From assembly GCF_009796785.1 (NCBI RefSeq), contig NZ_CP047026.1:3578501-3642500 (forward strand): a stretch of DNA of 64,000 nt. Reading direction: 5' to 3'. How positions within the stretch are numbered: the stretch's first letter is position 1; each line of letters begins with the position of its first letter. The notes below the pieces were generated by a model. That model searched no databases. It saw nothing but the letters and a program-made list of their open reading frames with translations, and was not told the DNA's origin. Positions 31,534 to 41,737 of the stretch are shown piece by piece. Position numbers and translations under genes: made by a program. Source of the stretch: Polaribacter sp. L3A8. Its GTDB lineage: Bacteria > Bacteroidota > Bacteroidia > Flavobacteriales > Flavobacteriaceae.

Positions 31534-34500
31534 TTATTTTTTTATAATCTTTTTCATTGCAATTTTCCCACTTTTAGTTTCTATTTTTAGAATGTATATT
31601 CCAGGTGAAATACTATGAATATCAATTTTATTTTTCTGAAATATTTTAATTTCTTTTCCTGTTAGGTCTAAAATTTTTCCAATTTTTATTTTTTCATCCA
31701 ATTGAATGGTAACAAGATTACTTATAGGATTTGGAAAGACGGAAACATTAATTTGATTGACATCTTTAATGCTTGCTGTTGCATTACAGTTTGTACTATA
31801 ACTAGCGGTAACATCTTTGTTCCATACTGGTGAAGCTGGAGTAAAACTGGCATCTATTTGAATACAAGTTAAATCTGGGTTTCCATCTGTACCCATATAA
31901 GTAAAATTTGAATTATTACCATTGGCTACATTTAAATTGATTAATTTACTATTTCTAATAAATAAATAAGTTAAAACAGGGTTTTGAGATACATCTAAAC
32001 TAGTAATTAATGTTTTATAAAGTCGAAGAGTTGTTAATGATGAATTATTAGAAACATCAATAGCAGTAAGATCATTTTCATTACAAACCAATTCTTTTAA
32101 ATTTGTATTTGTAGAAAGGTCTAAACTTGTTATTTTATTTATTTGAGCATCTAATTTTGTTAGTTTTGTTAATCCAGTAGTATTTAAAGATGTTATTTGA
32201 TTTATTCGGCAATTTACCTCAGTTAAATTAGGGTTGTTAGATAAATCTAGCGCAGTTAATTTATTATTAAAACAAACTAACTTAGTTAACGTTGTGGTTT
32301 GTGGTAATATTAATGTTGTTAAACTTGCGGCTTGTTGCGAGCAATCTATTTCTACTAAAGCGGTGTTATTAGATAAATCTATAGAAGTTAATTTGTTTCT
32401 GTCTACTGTAAATTTGGTCATTTTTGTAAATGCCTCTATTCCTGTTAAATCTGTAATATTCTTATAAGTTATAGTTAAAGCTCCACTAAAAGCATTTGCT
32501 TCTGTACATTGTATTTGACCATCATTATTTAAATCAATATTTGTAGCATTATTTAATAATGCATTTTTAAAATTATTATCAGGTGTATTTAAAATACAGA
32601 TTGTACTAAAGTTAGCTGTTATATTTTTAACGGCATCCATAGTTACATTAATAGAATTTGTGTAACCACTTACATCTCCAGACCAACCATCAAATTGATA
32701 TCCAGCATTTGGTGTTGCTGTTAAGGTAACCAGAGTGTTATGAATATAAGTGCCATTTATTGGAGATGGGTTACTTGTTACTACTCCGTTTGTAGATGTA
32801 ACAGTTAATGTATGTTTTAGTTGACTAAAATTTGCTGTAACTATTTTATCTTCATCTAAAGTAACATTAATTGGGTTTGTAGTTCCTGTAGCATTTCCAG
32901 ACCAACCATCAAATTGATATCCAGTGTTTGGTGTTGCTGTTAAGGCTACAACCTCTCCATTATTATAAGCTCTGTTTGTAGGGTTTGGATTTGGATTACT
33001 AGTTACCGATCCATTTACAGCATTTATTTTTAATATTTTTGACGTAGAAACAGGCGAACCATATTCATAAGCACCTATATCTATTGTTGTGTTAAATATT
33101 CTATCGTTTCTTAAAATGTCTGTATTTCCGAAAAAATAAATGTTATTTCCTGTATTTATTGCAGGTGATGTTGCTTGTAATGAAAAATCTGTTGCACTTA
33201 CAAATAATGGATCTGCTGTAGTTGTTGCAACTTTACTACTTATACTATCATCATTAAAATTGTAGGAATCAATAGAATTATTAACAACTAACGAATTTAA
33301 AGGATTTTTGTATAAATCTGTAATAGATCTTGTTTTTGCACCACCAACTGTAGTATTATCCCAAAAAATGCAGTTATTAACAGTCGCATTAAATGTACTA
33401 CTAATTCCGGGTTGTTTACTTATACCCACTGTAGCTCTACTAAAATTGTTTAATGATTGATCTGTACCTAAATCTAAATTGTTTACATAGGTGTTATTTG
33501 TTAATTTTAGTGAAACGTTAGACGTATTGTCAATAACTCTAATCCAAGATGCGCTTCCTCCTAGTCCTTTTACTGTTGCACTTAAATCTCCTGCTAAATT
33601 ACCATTAAACAAAGAGTTTGCTACAGTGATATCAACATTTGTATTGGCTCTTACAAAACTATAAATACCACTTGCCCAACGTGACATATTGTTAATAAAT
33701 TGAGAGTTTTCAATAATTAAAGTACCTCTATCTCCTGATGTATTATTTAATTCGAATTCTGCTATTAAACCTGCATTATCATTTCTAGAAACATTGTTTT
33801 TAATGATACAGTTTTTTATACTTAATTTAGCTACTGTTTTTTCTTTAACTATTGCACCTCCTCTTTCTGTAGCACTTAAATTATTATGAGCATCACTAAT
33901 AATTAAACCATCTAATAATAAATTATTTCCTGTTGCAGTAACATTAATAATATGATGGCTATTATCTGCATTTCTAGAAGTATTTGCATAATTATTTGCA
34001 TAATCAGTAACGTTAACATCATTTGCTTGTAAATCACCAGATAAAATAGTTTTGTTTGCTATAAAATCTCTTTGATTACGTGTTGTTTCTGTACCTATAA
34101 AACCACCATAAATTCTTAAATCTTTTTTATTTATTGTATAGTAAACAGTTCTATTAGAAGTATGAGGTTTGTAAATACCAGCTGCCATCCAAATTTCTTC
34201 ACCTGCAAGTGTATTTGTAATTGCATTGTCTAAATTTGTATAAGCATTTGCCCAGTTACTACCATCGTTATTACCTGTAGCATCAGATTTTACAAAAGTA
34301 GGTAGTCCTAAATTTTTAAATACAACTGGGTAAGACCATGTAGAAAAGCTACCTGTTCCACAATTTTTTCTAATATATACATTATAAGTTTCTGCTACTG
34401 TATTAGAAATAGAAATTGTAGATCCGCCAGAAACACCTGTAGTAATAGTTGCACTTGAAAAAGGTTCGGAGGCTTTATGGTATGCAATATCTACAGTTTG

Positions 34501-35391
34501 TGTGTCAGAAATTTTTACATCCATATTTGTATTTGTAATGTTAGTTGCAGATAAGTATGAGTTACTTATTTCTTTACAGAAATTATTGTAGTCTCCAATA
34601 CTATTAATTTCTGCGTCTGTAAGTAATCTTTTATAGACAAGTACGTCATCAATAACATCTTCATATCTGCTATTACTTGGAGCTGCACCGTTTCTTAAAT
34701 TTCCAAGTACAAAAAGATTTCCATTTGCATGCCCGTTGGTTACATTAAGTTGTCTGTTTTGAAAAGTCCTTGGACGATTATTTTTTGTGTCGTTGCTATC
34801 TATAGCACCGTCTACATAAATTTTTATAACATTATTTATACCTTTACTAGTACCAAGATTATCTGATCTATTATAAATTGAAACAACTATATGATGCCAA
34901 TCACCATCGCTAATTACTGCATTAGAAAGAATACTATGGTTTACTACTGATGTTGCACCATTATAATACGTAAATTGATAACCAGCTTCTACTCTAATTT
35001 TACCTTCTTCTAGTCTTATAGAGAGTCCGCCCCAACCAACAGCTGTAACACTTGCTCTTGCACTTTTCTCTAAAATAATTTTTGTGTCGTTAGAGTTTGT
35101 TGTTGTTTTTACCCAAAAACTAAGGCTAGTATCAGTTGTAGTATTCGGAAAAGAGAAGTTACTGCTAAAGTTGCTTCCGTTAAGCTGTAATGCACTTGTT
35201 GGAGCATTTCCAAAACGATCATTAACTTCTGTATAAGAAGTGCCTGTGTACGTTAAATTATTTCCGTTTACCCCGTCTGTAACTAAATTTCCATTATCAA
35301 ACCCATATTGAACCATAATATCGGAGGTAGGAAACTGAGCATTCATAAAACCACTAATTAATAGCGATAGCATAAGTATTTTTTTCTTCAT
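31534..35391 (-). CDS. Large T9SS-secreted protein: LamG, beta-helix, InlB-type repeats, LRR
   Basis: The 1285-residue protein has a signal peptide (1-18), a LamG/concanavalin-like domain (about 25-262) and a right-handed beta-helix region (about 365-790, with SDATGNNDGSNWANAYTNL and IYGGFIGTETTRNQRD). Two InlB/Flg_new-type repeats (about 790-935; each ends in GYQFDGWSG..., then VTANFS) follow, then a leucine-rich repeat region with an EF-hand-like DLNNDGQIQCTEA start (about 945-1170). The type A T9SS sorting domain covers about 1210-1285, with SVFPNPISNLV, GKILDLTGKEI and SPGIYILKI. It would cross the outer membrane by T9SS and stay on the surface or be released. No catalytic domain is seen; adhesion or glycan binding is likely. 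The LytR/LytS genes lie just upstream. Confidence 0.92.
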   Translation of the reverse strand: MKKKILMLSLLISGFMNAQFPTSDIMVQYGFDNGNLVTDGVNGNNLTYTGTSYTEVNDRFGNAPTSALQLNGSNFSSNFSFPNTTTDTSLSFWVKTTTNSNDTKIILEKSARASVTAVGWGGLSIRLEEGKIRVEAGYQFTYYNGATSVVNHSILSNAVISDGDWHHIVVSIYNRSDNLGTSKGINNVIKIYVDGAIDSNDTKNNRPRTFQNRQLNVTNGHANGNLFVLGNLRNGAAPSNSRYEDVIDDVLVYKRLLTDAEINSIGDYNNFCKEISNSYLSATNITNTNMDVKISDTQTVDIAYHKASEPFSSATITTGVSGGSTISISNTVAETYNVYIRKNCGTGSFSTWSYPVVFKNLGLPTFVKSDATGNNDGSNWANAYTNLDNAITNTLAGEEIWMAAGIYKPHTSNRTVYYTINKKDLRIYGGFIGTETTRNQRDFIANKTILSGDLQANDVNVTDYANNYANTSRNADNSHHIINVTATGNNLLLDGLIISDAHNNLSATERGGAIVKEKTVAKLSIKNCIIKNNVSRNDNAGLIAEFELNNTSGDRGTLIIENSQFINNMSRWASGIYSFVRANTNVDITVANSLFNGNLAGDLSATVKGLGGSASWIRVIDNTSNVSLKLTNNTYVNNLDLGTDQSLNNFSRATVGISKQPGISSTFNATVNNCIFWDNTTVGGAKTRSITDLYKNPLNSLVVNNSIDSYNFNDDSISSKVATTTADPLFVSATDFSLQATSPAINTGNNIYFFGNTDILRNDRIFNTTIDIGAYEYGSPVSTSKILKINAVNGSVTSNPNPNPTNRAYNNGEVVALTATPNTGYQFDGWSGNATGTTNPINVTLDEDKIVTANFSQLKHTLTVTSTNGVVTSNPSPINGTYIHNTLVTLTATPNAGYQFDGWSGDVSGYTNSINVTMDAVKNITANFSTICILNTPDNNFKNALLNNATNIDLNNDGQIQCTEANAFSGALTITYKNITDLTGIEAFTKMTKFTVDRNKLTSIDLSNNTALVEIDCSQQAASLTTLILPQTTTLTKLVCFNNKLTALDLSNNPNLTEVNCRINQITSLNTTGLTKLTKLDAQINKITSLDLSTNTNLKELVCNENDLTAIDVSNNSSLTTLRLYKTLITSLDVSQNPVLTYLFIRNSKLINLNVANGNNSNFTYMGTDGNPDLTCIQIDASFTPASPVWNKDVTASYSTNCNATASIKDVNQINVSVFPNPISNLVTIQLDEKIKIGKILDLTGKEIKIFQKNKIDIHSISPGIYILKIETKSGKIAMKKIIKK

Positions 35392-35490
35392 AACATTTTT
35401 TTAGATTAATGAAAAGTAAAAAAAAGCTATTTGCTTGTAAAGAATATTAAATAGGTTCCGAGTGATTTGTTTTAGTTTCCGAATGTGTTT

Positions 35491-36231
35491 TTAAGTGAAG
35501 AAAATAGCTTCAAATTCTTCTTTGTAACTTTTACTTACTGGGATTTTGATATCATTTTTAAGTTGAATACATTTTTCTTTTTTAGAATACATTTTAATGG
35601 CATTACTGTTTACAATCCAAGATCTATGTATTCTTAAAAATTCGTTTTCTTCACAAAGTAAACTTTCATAATAACTTAGTTTTTTTGCGGCAACATATTT
35701 TTTACCTTTTTCGGTGTAAAGTATAGCATACATTCTATCTGCTTCTATGCAAAAAATGTTTTTAAGATCTAAAATTACATAATCACTTTTATAAGGAATT
35801 GCAATTTTTTTTACTTTTTTTCTATTGCTTTTAAGTAATTCTAGTTTATCAAAAGTTAAATTTTTTATTGCTATTGCAGATGCTTTTTTTACTGCTTTTT
35901 TAAGCCTTTCTATATCTATTGGTTTTAATAAATAATCTAAAGCTGCAAACTCAAAAGCTTTTATGGCATATTGATCATAAGCTGTTATAAATATAATTTG
36001 AAAGTTAATAGTATCAAAAGCTTCTAAAAGTTGAAAGCCATTTTTTTGAGGCATTTCTATATCTAAAAAAATAAGTTGAGGTTGATGTTCTTTTATTTGA
36101 ATAACAGCTTCGTCTACGTTTTTAGACTCGGCAACAATGATTACATTTTTACAAAATTCATTTAATAAAAAGCGTAAGTTTTCACGTGCATTAATTTCAT
36201 CATCAATAATAATTGCATTTAATGTGTTCAT
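35491..36231 (-). CDS. LytTR-family response regulator
   Basis: The 246-residue protein has a receiver domain (about 4-120) with acidic pair IIDDEINARE, phospho-acceptor Asp in LIFLDIEMPQKNG near 58 and Lys in LLKPID near 109. A C-terminal LytTR DNA-binding domain (about 145-240) contains ILDLKNIFCIEADR and FLRIHRSWIVNSNAI. It lies 2 bases behind the LytS-like kinase gene and is its obvious partner. Targets are unknown; LytTR sites were not searched for in detail. The T9SS gene 99 bases downstream is a candidate target or part of the same transcript. Confidence 0.94.
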   Translation of the reverse strand: MNTLNAIIIDDEINARENLRFLLNEFCKNVIIVAESKNVDEAVIQIKEHQPQLIFLDIEMPQKNGFQLLEAFDTINFQIIFITAYDQYAIKAFEFAALDYLLKPIDIERLKKAVKKASAIAIKNLTFDKLELLKSNRKKVKKIAIPYKSDYVILDLKNIFCIEADRMYAILYTEKGKKYVAAKKLSYYESLLCEENEFLRIHRSWIVNSNAIKMYSKKEKCIQLKNDIKIPVSKSYKEEFEAIFFT

Positions 36232-36233
36232 AA

Positions 36234-37445
36234 TTATTTTGTAAAAGGGATTTTTAAAACCACTTGCGTGCCTTTTTTAACATCTTGGTATGTAAAACCG
36301 ATATCTGCATTGTAGTAGCTTTTTAATAAAGCCAATCGTTCTTGTATTGCCTTTGTAGAGAATGATGTTTCTTTATTAAGGTTGTTTTTGTTTATTTCTT
36401 TGGATGCTTGCAGGCCAATACCATTATCTGTTATGATACAGGTAAATACATGGTTCAAATAAAATTCAATTTTCACTTTTTTAATACCTTCTGTTTTATG
36501 AAGTAAGCCATGTTTTATGGCGTTTTCTATAAAAGGTTGAATAATCATAGAAGGAATTTTAATATCTCCAATCTCATTTTCGTTACTAATTTCGTATTCA
36601 AAATCTTCTCTAAAGCGTAATTTCTCTAGTTCTAAGTACTTATTTAAGAGTGATAATTCTTCATCAAAATAAACAAAACTTTTTTCACTCATGTTTAAAT
36701 TCTCTCTAATTAATGATGAAAATTTAGTAAGATAATTATAGGCTTCATATTTGTCGCCTTTTAAAACTAAACTTTGTATGGAGTTCATGGCATTAAACAT
36801 AAAATGAGGATTCATTTGTGCTTTTAAAGATTTTAATTGTAAATGAGCAAGCTCCCCTTTTTGTCTTTTTTCTAATTCAGAGTATGCTTTTTCCAAAGCG
36901 TCTTCGTTTCGTTTGTTTTGATGTTTAAAATAATAGACAAATACAAATGAACCAATAAATAGAAATACCACATTTATGTAACCAAAATAATTTTCAGGAT
37001 ATATGTTTAAATATAAGTTTGGCATATAAAAGGAAACAATACAAACTAATAAAATAGAAAAGTAGAAGTATTTGTTTTCAAAGAAAAATAAAGAAATTAG
37101 GGGTAATAAAATATACATATATTCACCATAAAAACCTCTGTAAGCAAAGTTTGCGTTATAAAAAAGGATAAAAAAACCAAAGATTAAGAAAAGTAATCTG
37201 GCAGAAATGTATTTTTTGTTTTTCTGAAGAAAAAGAGCTGTTAATAATGTAATTAATTGCAGATTAAAAGATAAAAAGGATTGAAGAGTTATTTGTTGTA
37301 AAATAATTTCTAGTAAAAAAAAGAAGAACGAATTTACCAAACCAACAATAGTACAGTAATTTAAAACTTTTATTTTTTTTATTTCTGAAGGTAAAGTATC
37401 AGGAAAAATACCAATAGATATTAATTGTGAAATTTTTTTAAACAT
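36234..37445 (-). CDS. LytS-type sensor histidine kinase
   Basis: The 403-residue protein has about six N-terminal membrane helices (1-165), then a short coiled linker and a His_kinase domain. The phospho-acceptor histidine is in LKAQMNPHFMFNAMNSIQSL near 213. The ATPase part includes IPSMIIQPFIENAIKHGL near 300 and CIITDNGIGLQ near 345. This is the PF06580 family that pairs with LytTR regulators. The membrane part has no extracytoplasmic sensor domain, so the signal may be in the membrane. It starts the two-gene operon. Confidence 0.93.
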   Translation of the reverse strand: MFKKISQLISIGIFPDTLPSEIKKIKVLNYCTIVGLVNSFFFFLLEIILQQITLQSFLSFNLQLITLLTALFLQKNKKYISARLLFLIFGFFILFYNANFAYRGFYGEYMYILLPLISLFFFENKYFYFSILLVCIVSFYMPNLYLNIYPENYFGYINVVFLFIGSFVFVYYFKHQNKRNEDALEKAYSELEKRQKGELAHLQLKSLKAQMNPHFMFNAMNSIQSLVLKGDKYEAYNYLTKFSSLIRENLNMSEKSFVYFDEELSLLNKYLELEKLRFREDFEYEISNENEIGDIKIPSMIIQPFIENAIKHGLLHKTEGIKKVKIEFYLNHVFTCIITDNGIGLQASKEINKNNLNKETSFSTKAIQERLALLKSYYNADIGFTYQDVKKGTQVVLKIPFTK

Positions 37446-37534
37446 TTATTAGTTTTATATGTAAACCCCAATTTCTTTTTTATTTGTTGAAGTATTTAGA
37501 TTTGTTTCCCAATGTAATGATATTATTTCCAAAC

Positions 37535-37567
37535 AAAAAAAACGCAATCAAATGAATGATTGCGTTT
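37535..37567 (-). terminator. Terminator downstream of dnaK, identical to 31480-31510
   Basis: The same AAACGCAATCA/TGATTGCGTTT hairpin with loop AATGAA, flanked by A- and T-runs, occurs about 170 bases after the dnaK stop and 90 bases before the start of the kinase gene. It can insulate the kinase gene from dnaK. Confidence 0.85.
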
Positions 37568-37635
37568 TTATTATGTATAGAAAAGATGTTTTTTCTTTTT
37601 AGTATAAATCTCAAATCAAGTTTAGAAAACTTTTA

Positions 37636-37694
37636 TGAGATCCCAATGAATATTCGGGGATTTCTTTATGAAGATCCCTCTTTCATCGGGATAA
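37636..37694. repeat. Intergenic GATCCC-type repeat
   Basis: GAGATCCCAATGAATATTCGG is followed by GGGATTTC, then AGATCCC and CATCGGGAT. The pairs GATCCC/GGGAT and ATGAA/TTCAT suggest a nested palindrome of the kind common in flavobacterial spacers. It lies between the dnaK stop and the terminator. Confidence 0.5.
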
Positions 37695-37734
37695 GCGATT
37701 CACTCAATTTTGTATTACAAAATTGGTTCTCTAC

Positions 37735-39630
37735 TTACTTTACTTCTTCAAAATCTACATCTTCTACATTGTCTCCCTGAGCATCCGCTTCTGGTTGCGC
37801 TTGTTGTGCACCAGCATCAGCTCCAGCACCACTTTGTGCAGCCATTTCTTCAGATGCAGCTTGCCAAGATTCGTTAATTTTTGCTAAAGCAGTATCAATT
37901 AAAGTTAAGTCTTGAGATGCGTGAGCAGCTTTTAATTCAACTAAAGCAGCTTCAATTGGAGCTTTTTTATCATCAGATAATTTACCTCCAAATTCTTTTA
38001 ATTGCTTTTCTGTTTGAAAAATCATAGAATCTGCTTCGTTGATTTTTTCTGCAGTTTCTTTTGCTTTTTTATCAGCATCAGCATTTTCTTCTGCGTCTTT
38101 CTTCATTTTTTCGATTTCTTCTTCAGATAAACCAGAAGAAGCTTCGATTCTAATCTCGTGAGATTTGTTTGTTCCTTTGTCTAAAGCAGAAACTTTAATA
38201 ATACCATTTGCATCAATGTCAAAAGTTACTTCTACTTGAGGTACACCTCTTTGTGCAGGAGGTAAACCATCTAAATGGAAACGACCAATAGTATTGTTAT
38301 CTGCAGCCATAGCTCTTTCACCTTGTAATACGTGAATTTCTACTGATGGTTGATTGTCTACTGCTGTAGAAAATACTTGAGATTTTTTTGTAGGAATAGT
38401 AGTATTTGCATCAATTAATTTTGTGAAAACATTACCCATTGTTTCAATACCTAAAGATAAAGGTGTAACGTCTAATAACAATACATCTTTAACATCTCCA
38501 GATAAAACTCCACCTTGAATAGCAGCTCCTAAAGCAACAACTTCATCAGGGTTTACACCTTTACTTGGCGCTTTTTTAAAGAATTTTTCAACAGCTTCTT
38601 GTACAGCAGGTATTCTTGTAGAACCACCAACTAAAATAACTTCATCTATTTCATCAATAGATAAATCTGCATTTTTTAAAGCAGTTTGACAAGGCTCTAT
38701 TGTTCTTTTTACTAAATCGTCTATTAATTGTTCAAATTTAGATCTAGATAAAGTTCTTACTAAGTGTTTTGGTCCACTAGCAGTAGCAGTAACATAAGGT
38801 AAGTTAATTTCTGTAGATGCAGAAGAAGATAATTCAATCTTTGCTTTTTCTGCAGCTTCTTTTAAACGTTGTAAAGACATTGGGTCTTTACGTAAATCTA
38901 AATCTTCATCAGCTTTAAACTCTTCTGCTAACCAGTTAATTATTTTTTCATCAACATCATCACCACCTAAATGTGTATCTCCAGCTGTAGCTAATACTTC
39001 AAAAACACCATCTCCTAATTCTAAGATAGAAACATCATGTGTTCCACCACCAAAATCAAAAACAGCAATTTTTTTATCGTCGTTAGATTTGTCTAAACCA
39101 TAAGCTAATGCAGCAGCTGTTGGTTCGTTTATCATTCTTTTTACTGTTAAACCTGCAATTTCACCAGCTTCTTTTGTAGCTTGTCTTTGTGCATCGTTAA
39201 AGTATGCTGGTACAGTAATTACTGCTTCAGTAACCTCAGTTCCTAAATAATCTTCAGCAGTTTTTTTCATTTTCTGTAACACCATTGCAGAAATTTCTTG
39301 AGGCGTATATAAACGACCATCGATATCTACTCTAGGTGTATCATTATCTCCTCTTACTACTTTATAAGGAACTCTTCCAGCTTCTTTAGTAGATTCAGAA
39401 AATTTGTTACCCATAAAACGTTTAATAGAATAAACAGTTTTTGTTGGGTTTGTTACAGCTTGTCTTTTAGCTGGGTCTCCAATTTTACGTTCTCCTCCTT
39501 CAACAAAGGCAACAATAGATGGTGTTGTTCTTTTTCCTTCAGCGTTAGGAATTACAACTGGCTCATTACCTTCCATTACGGAAACACAAGAGTTTGTTGT
39601 ACCTAAATCAATTCCAATTATTTTACTCAT
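37735..39630 (-). CDS. dnaK: Chaperone DnaK (Hsp70)
   Basis: The 631-residue Hsp70 has ATPase-domain motifs [16 protein letters not shown] at 5-20, [18 protein letters not shown] near 139, [19 protein letters not shown] near 189 and [17 protein letters not shown] near 331, and a substrate-binding domain from about 385. It ends in the usual EDVDFEEVK tail. It binds exposed hydrophobic segments in an ATP-controlled cycle with DnaJ and GrpE, which are not next to it. The 250-base upstream region has no CIRCE element (none seen) but a TTGGCAC-N5-TTGA motif that may be its promoter. Confidence 0.98.
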   Translation of the reverse strand: MSKIIGIDLGTTNSCVSVMEGNEPVVIPNAEGKRTTPSIVAFVEGGERKIGDPAKRQAVTNPTKTVYSIKRFMGNKFSESTKEAGRVPYKVVRGDNDTPRVDIDGRLYTPQEISAMVLQKMKKTAEDYLGTEVTEAVITVPAYFNDAQRQATKEAGEIAGLTVKRMINEPTAAALAYGLDKSNDDKKIAVFDFGGGTHDVSILELGDGVFEVLATAGDTHLGGDDVDEKIINWLAEEFKADEDLDLRKDPMSLQRLKEAAEKAKIELSSSASTEINLPYVTATASGPKHLVRTLSRSKFEQLIDDLVKRTIEPCQTALKNADLSIDEIDEVILVGGSTRIPAVQEAVEKFFKKAPSKGVNPDEVVALGAAIQGGVLSGDVKDVLLLDVTPLSLGIETMGNVFTKLIDANTTIPTKKSQVFSTAVDNQPSVEIHVLQGERAMAADNNTIGRFHLDGLPPAQRGVPQVEVTFDIDANGIIKVSALDKGTNKSHEIRIEASSGLSEEEIEKMKKDAEENADADKKAKETAEKINEADSMIFQTEKQLKEFGGKLSDDKKAPIEAALVELKAAHASQDLTLIDTALAKINESWQAASEEMAAQSGAGADAGAQQAQPEADAQGDNVEDVDFEEVK

Positions 39631-39680
39631 GATAATCTATTTATATTAGTATTTTAAATTCAATTTTACATTTTACTATT

Positions 39681-39698
39681 AGTCAAATGGTGTGCCAA
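39681..39698 (-). promoter_or_regulatory. Candidate dnaK promoter resembling a sigma-54 site
   Basis: On the minus strand the bases read TTGGCACACCATTTGACT. TGGCAC-N5-TTGA differs from the -24/-12 consensus TGGCAC-N5-TTGC by one base. The site would place the transcript start about 42 bases before the ATG. It might instead be a site of another heat-shock regulator. Confidence 0.4.
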
Positions 39699-39822
39699 CT
39701 GCTTTTTGACTAGGAAATGTCAGTTATTTTTTAAAAACTTTTTAAATTGATGTGACATTATGACATAAAATGTATCTAATATATTGAATAGGAAGAATAT
39801 TAGAAATGATTTTTTATTTTCT

Positions 39823-39830
39823 TATATTTG
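39823..39830 (+). promoter_or_regulatory. -7 element of the DUF2853 gene
   Basis: TATATTTG matches TAnnTTTG exactly, 50 bases before the ATG at 39880. A -33 TTG at the usual spacing was not found. Confidence 0.55.
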
Positions 39831-39879
39831 GATAGTTCTATTCTAAATGAAATAAATTTAATATATTAAAAAAAAAATT

Positions 39880-40218
39880 ATGAGTAAATTTGACGAGAAA
39901 GTAGCACAGTATTCTAAGTTTATGGATGAGAAAGGTTTAAAATACGATTCAGACTTATTAAAAGCGGTAACAAAAGGATTGGGGCCGTCTATTTATAAAA
40001 AAGATGCAGAAACGGTATCTGGTTCAGATGCAAAAGAATTGGCAACAGTTAAAAATAATTTTTTAATTAAAAAATTAGGTTTAGCAGACGGACCAAAATT
40101 AGATGAAGCAATAGATAAAGTGGTTACAGCAATCGGTAAATCTGAAAGAAATAAATATAGAGCTGTAGTATATTATATGCTTGCTGTTGAATTTGGTAAA
40201 GAATCTATATACAAATAA
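39880..40218 (+). CDS. DUF2853 family protein
   Basis: The 112-residue soluble, Lys- and Asp-rich helical protein starts MSKFDEKVAQYSKFMDEKG and contains GLGPSIYKKDAETVS and a C-terminal KYRAVVYYMLAVEFGK helix. These parts match DUF2853, a small conserved family of unknown function common in Bacteroidota. It has its own promoter and a terminator, so it is monocistronic, and is divergent from dnaK. Confidence 0.9.
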   Translation: MSKFDEKVAQYSKFMDEKGLKYDSDLLKAVTKGLGPSIYKKDAETVSGSDAKELATVKNNFLIKKLGLADGPKLDEAIDKVVTAIGKSERNKYRAVVYYMLAVEFGKESIYK

Positions 40219-40239
40219 GATATCTATTATATTTTTCAT

Positions 40240-40270
40240 AAAAAATCCAGCTCATTCAGTTGGATTTTTT
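40240..40270 (+). terminator. Terminator of the DUF2853 gene
   Basis: An AAAAAATCCA arm pairs with TGGATTTTTT around an 11-base loop region (with partial GC/GT extension), 20 bases after the stop codon, ending in a T-run. Confidence 0.85.
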
Positions 40271-40303
40271 ACATTTACAGCTATTCTTAATTAAATCTTA
40301 CGG

Positions 40304-41728
40304 ATGTCGCAATTTATTAGTGTTTTTGATATGCTCAAAATAGGGGTTGGTCCCTCAAGTTCTCATACGCTTGGACCTTGGCGCGCAGCCGAACAATGGA
40401 TACGTCAATTAAAAGAAAATAAAAAATTTCATTTAGTTGATGCTATTCGGGTTGATTTATATGGCTCTCTTTCTTTAACTGGGAAAGGACATGCAACCGA
40501 TTTGGCAATTCAGTTAGGATTAACGGGTGCAGATCCAGAATATGTGCCTATTGAAACTATTGGAGGGATTATTAATGACATTAAAAATAATGAGTTCCTT
40601 AATTTTAATGGAGAAAGAAATGTATCCTTTCAGAAATCTTCTATCGTTTTTAATAGAGAGTTTTTACCTTTTCATGCAAACGGAATTACTTTTCGTGGTT
40701 TTTTAAAAGGCGAAGAAATATCTACTCAAACTTATTTTTCTATTGGAGGAGGTTTTATTGTGCAAGAAAATGATCATTTAGAAGAAGAAATAGAAATCAA
40801 TAAAAAGAATTTTCCTTTTCCTATTAATAGAGCTATTCAATTAGAGGAATATTGTGAAAAAGAAAATTTATTAATTTCTGATATTGTTCTTTTAAATGAA
40901 TTAGAATTAAACTCTGCAGAACATATAGATAAAGAATTACATAGAATTTGGGATACCATGTTAGAATGTATGTATACAGGCTGTCATACCAAAGGGATTC
41001 TTCCTGGTGGTTTAAATGTAAAAAGACGTGCTTTTGATACTCATCAAAAATTAATAAAAGATACCAGTTATACAAATCCAAAAGAGTGGCTTACTGCTAT
41101 AAGAAGTACAGAAGTTAAGTTTAGAGAGATTTTAAAATGGGTAAGTTGTTTTGCCCTTTCTGTAAATGAAGTAAATGCAGCTTTGGGTAGAGTAGTGACC
41201 GCACCAACAAACGGAAGTGCAGGGGTAATTCCTGCAGTTTTAATGTATTATATGGTGATAGAAAACCATGAGGCAGATTTTAATCATGTTAAAAAATTCT
41301 TATTAACGGCGGGAGAAATTGGTAGTATTTTTAAGAAAAATGCCACAATTTCTGCAGCAATGGGAGGTTGTCAGGCAGAAATAGGTGTTTCTTCTGCAAT
41401 GGCAGCAGCGGCTTTAACAGAGTTGTTGGGGGGGTCTGCAGCGCAGTGTTTATCTGCCGCAGAAATAGCAATGGAGCACCATTTGGGTTTAACCTGTGAT
41501 CCTATTGGAGGCTTGGTGCAAGTACCTTGTATAGAAAGAAATTCTATGGGTGCCATAAAAGCGATTCATGCCGCAGAAATGGCGCTAGAAACAAATCCTA
41601 AAGAAGCTTTGGTACATTTAGATAGCGTAATTGATACCATGTGGGAAACCGCTAAAGACATGAACAAAAATTATAAAGAAACTTCCGAAGGTGGTTTAGC
41701 AGTTACAGTTAGAATTGTAGATTGTTAA
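40304..41728 (+). CDS. sdaA: L-serine ammonia-lyase (iron-sulfur type)
   Basis: The 474-residue single-chain serine dehydratase converts L-serine to pyruvate and ammonia. The N-terminal beta domain has the signature FDMLKIGVGPSSSHTLGPWRAA. The C-terminal alpha domain has APTNGSAGVIPAVLMYY near 304 and the Fe-S cysteine segments MGGCQAEIG near 348, LTCDPIGGLVQVPCIERN near 396 and the C-terminal cysteine. Both domains lie in one chain as in E. coli SdaA. The start follows a terminator by 33 bases. It provides a route from serine, made by the SerB-SerA fusion, into pyruvate. Confidence 0.96.
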   Translation: MSQFISVFDMLKIGVGPSSSHTLGPWRAAEQWIRQLKENKKFHLVDAIRVDLYGSLSLTGKGHATDLAIQLGLTGADPEYVPIETIGGIINDIKNNEFLNFNGERNVSFQKSSIVFNREFLPFHANGITFRGFLKGEEISTQTYFSIGGGFIVQENDHLEEEIEINKKNFPFPINRAIQLEEYCEKENLLISDIVLLNELELNSAEHIDKELHRIWDTMLECMYTGCHTKGILPGGLNVKRRAFDTHQKLIKDTSYTNPKEWLTAIRSTEVKFREILKWVSCFALSVNEVNAALGRVVTAPTNGSAGVIPAVLMYYMVIENHEADFNHVKKFLLTAGEIGSIFKKNATISAAMGGCQAEIGVSSAMAAAALTELLGGSAAQCLSAAEIAMEHHLGLTCDPIGGLVQVPCIERNSMGAIKAIHAAEMALETNPKEALVHLDSVIDTMWETAKDMNKNYKETSEGGLAVTVRIVDC

Positions 41729-41737
41729 TCATATAGT

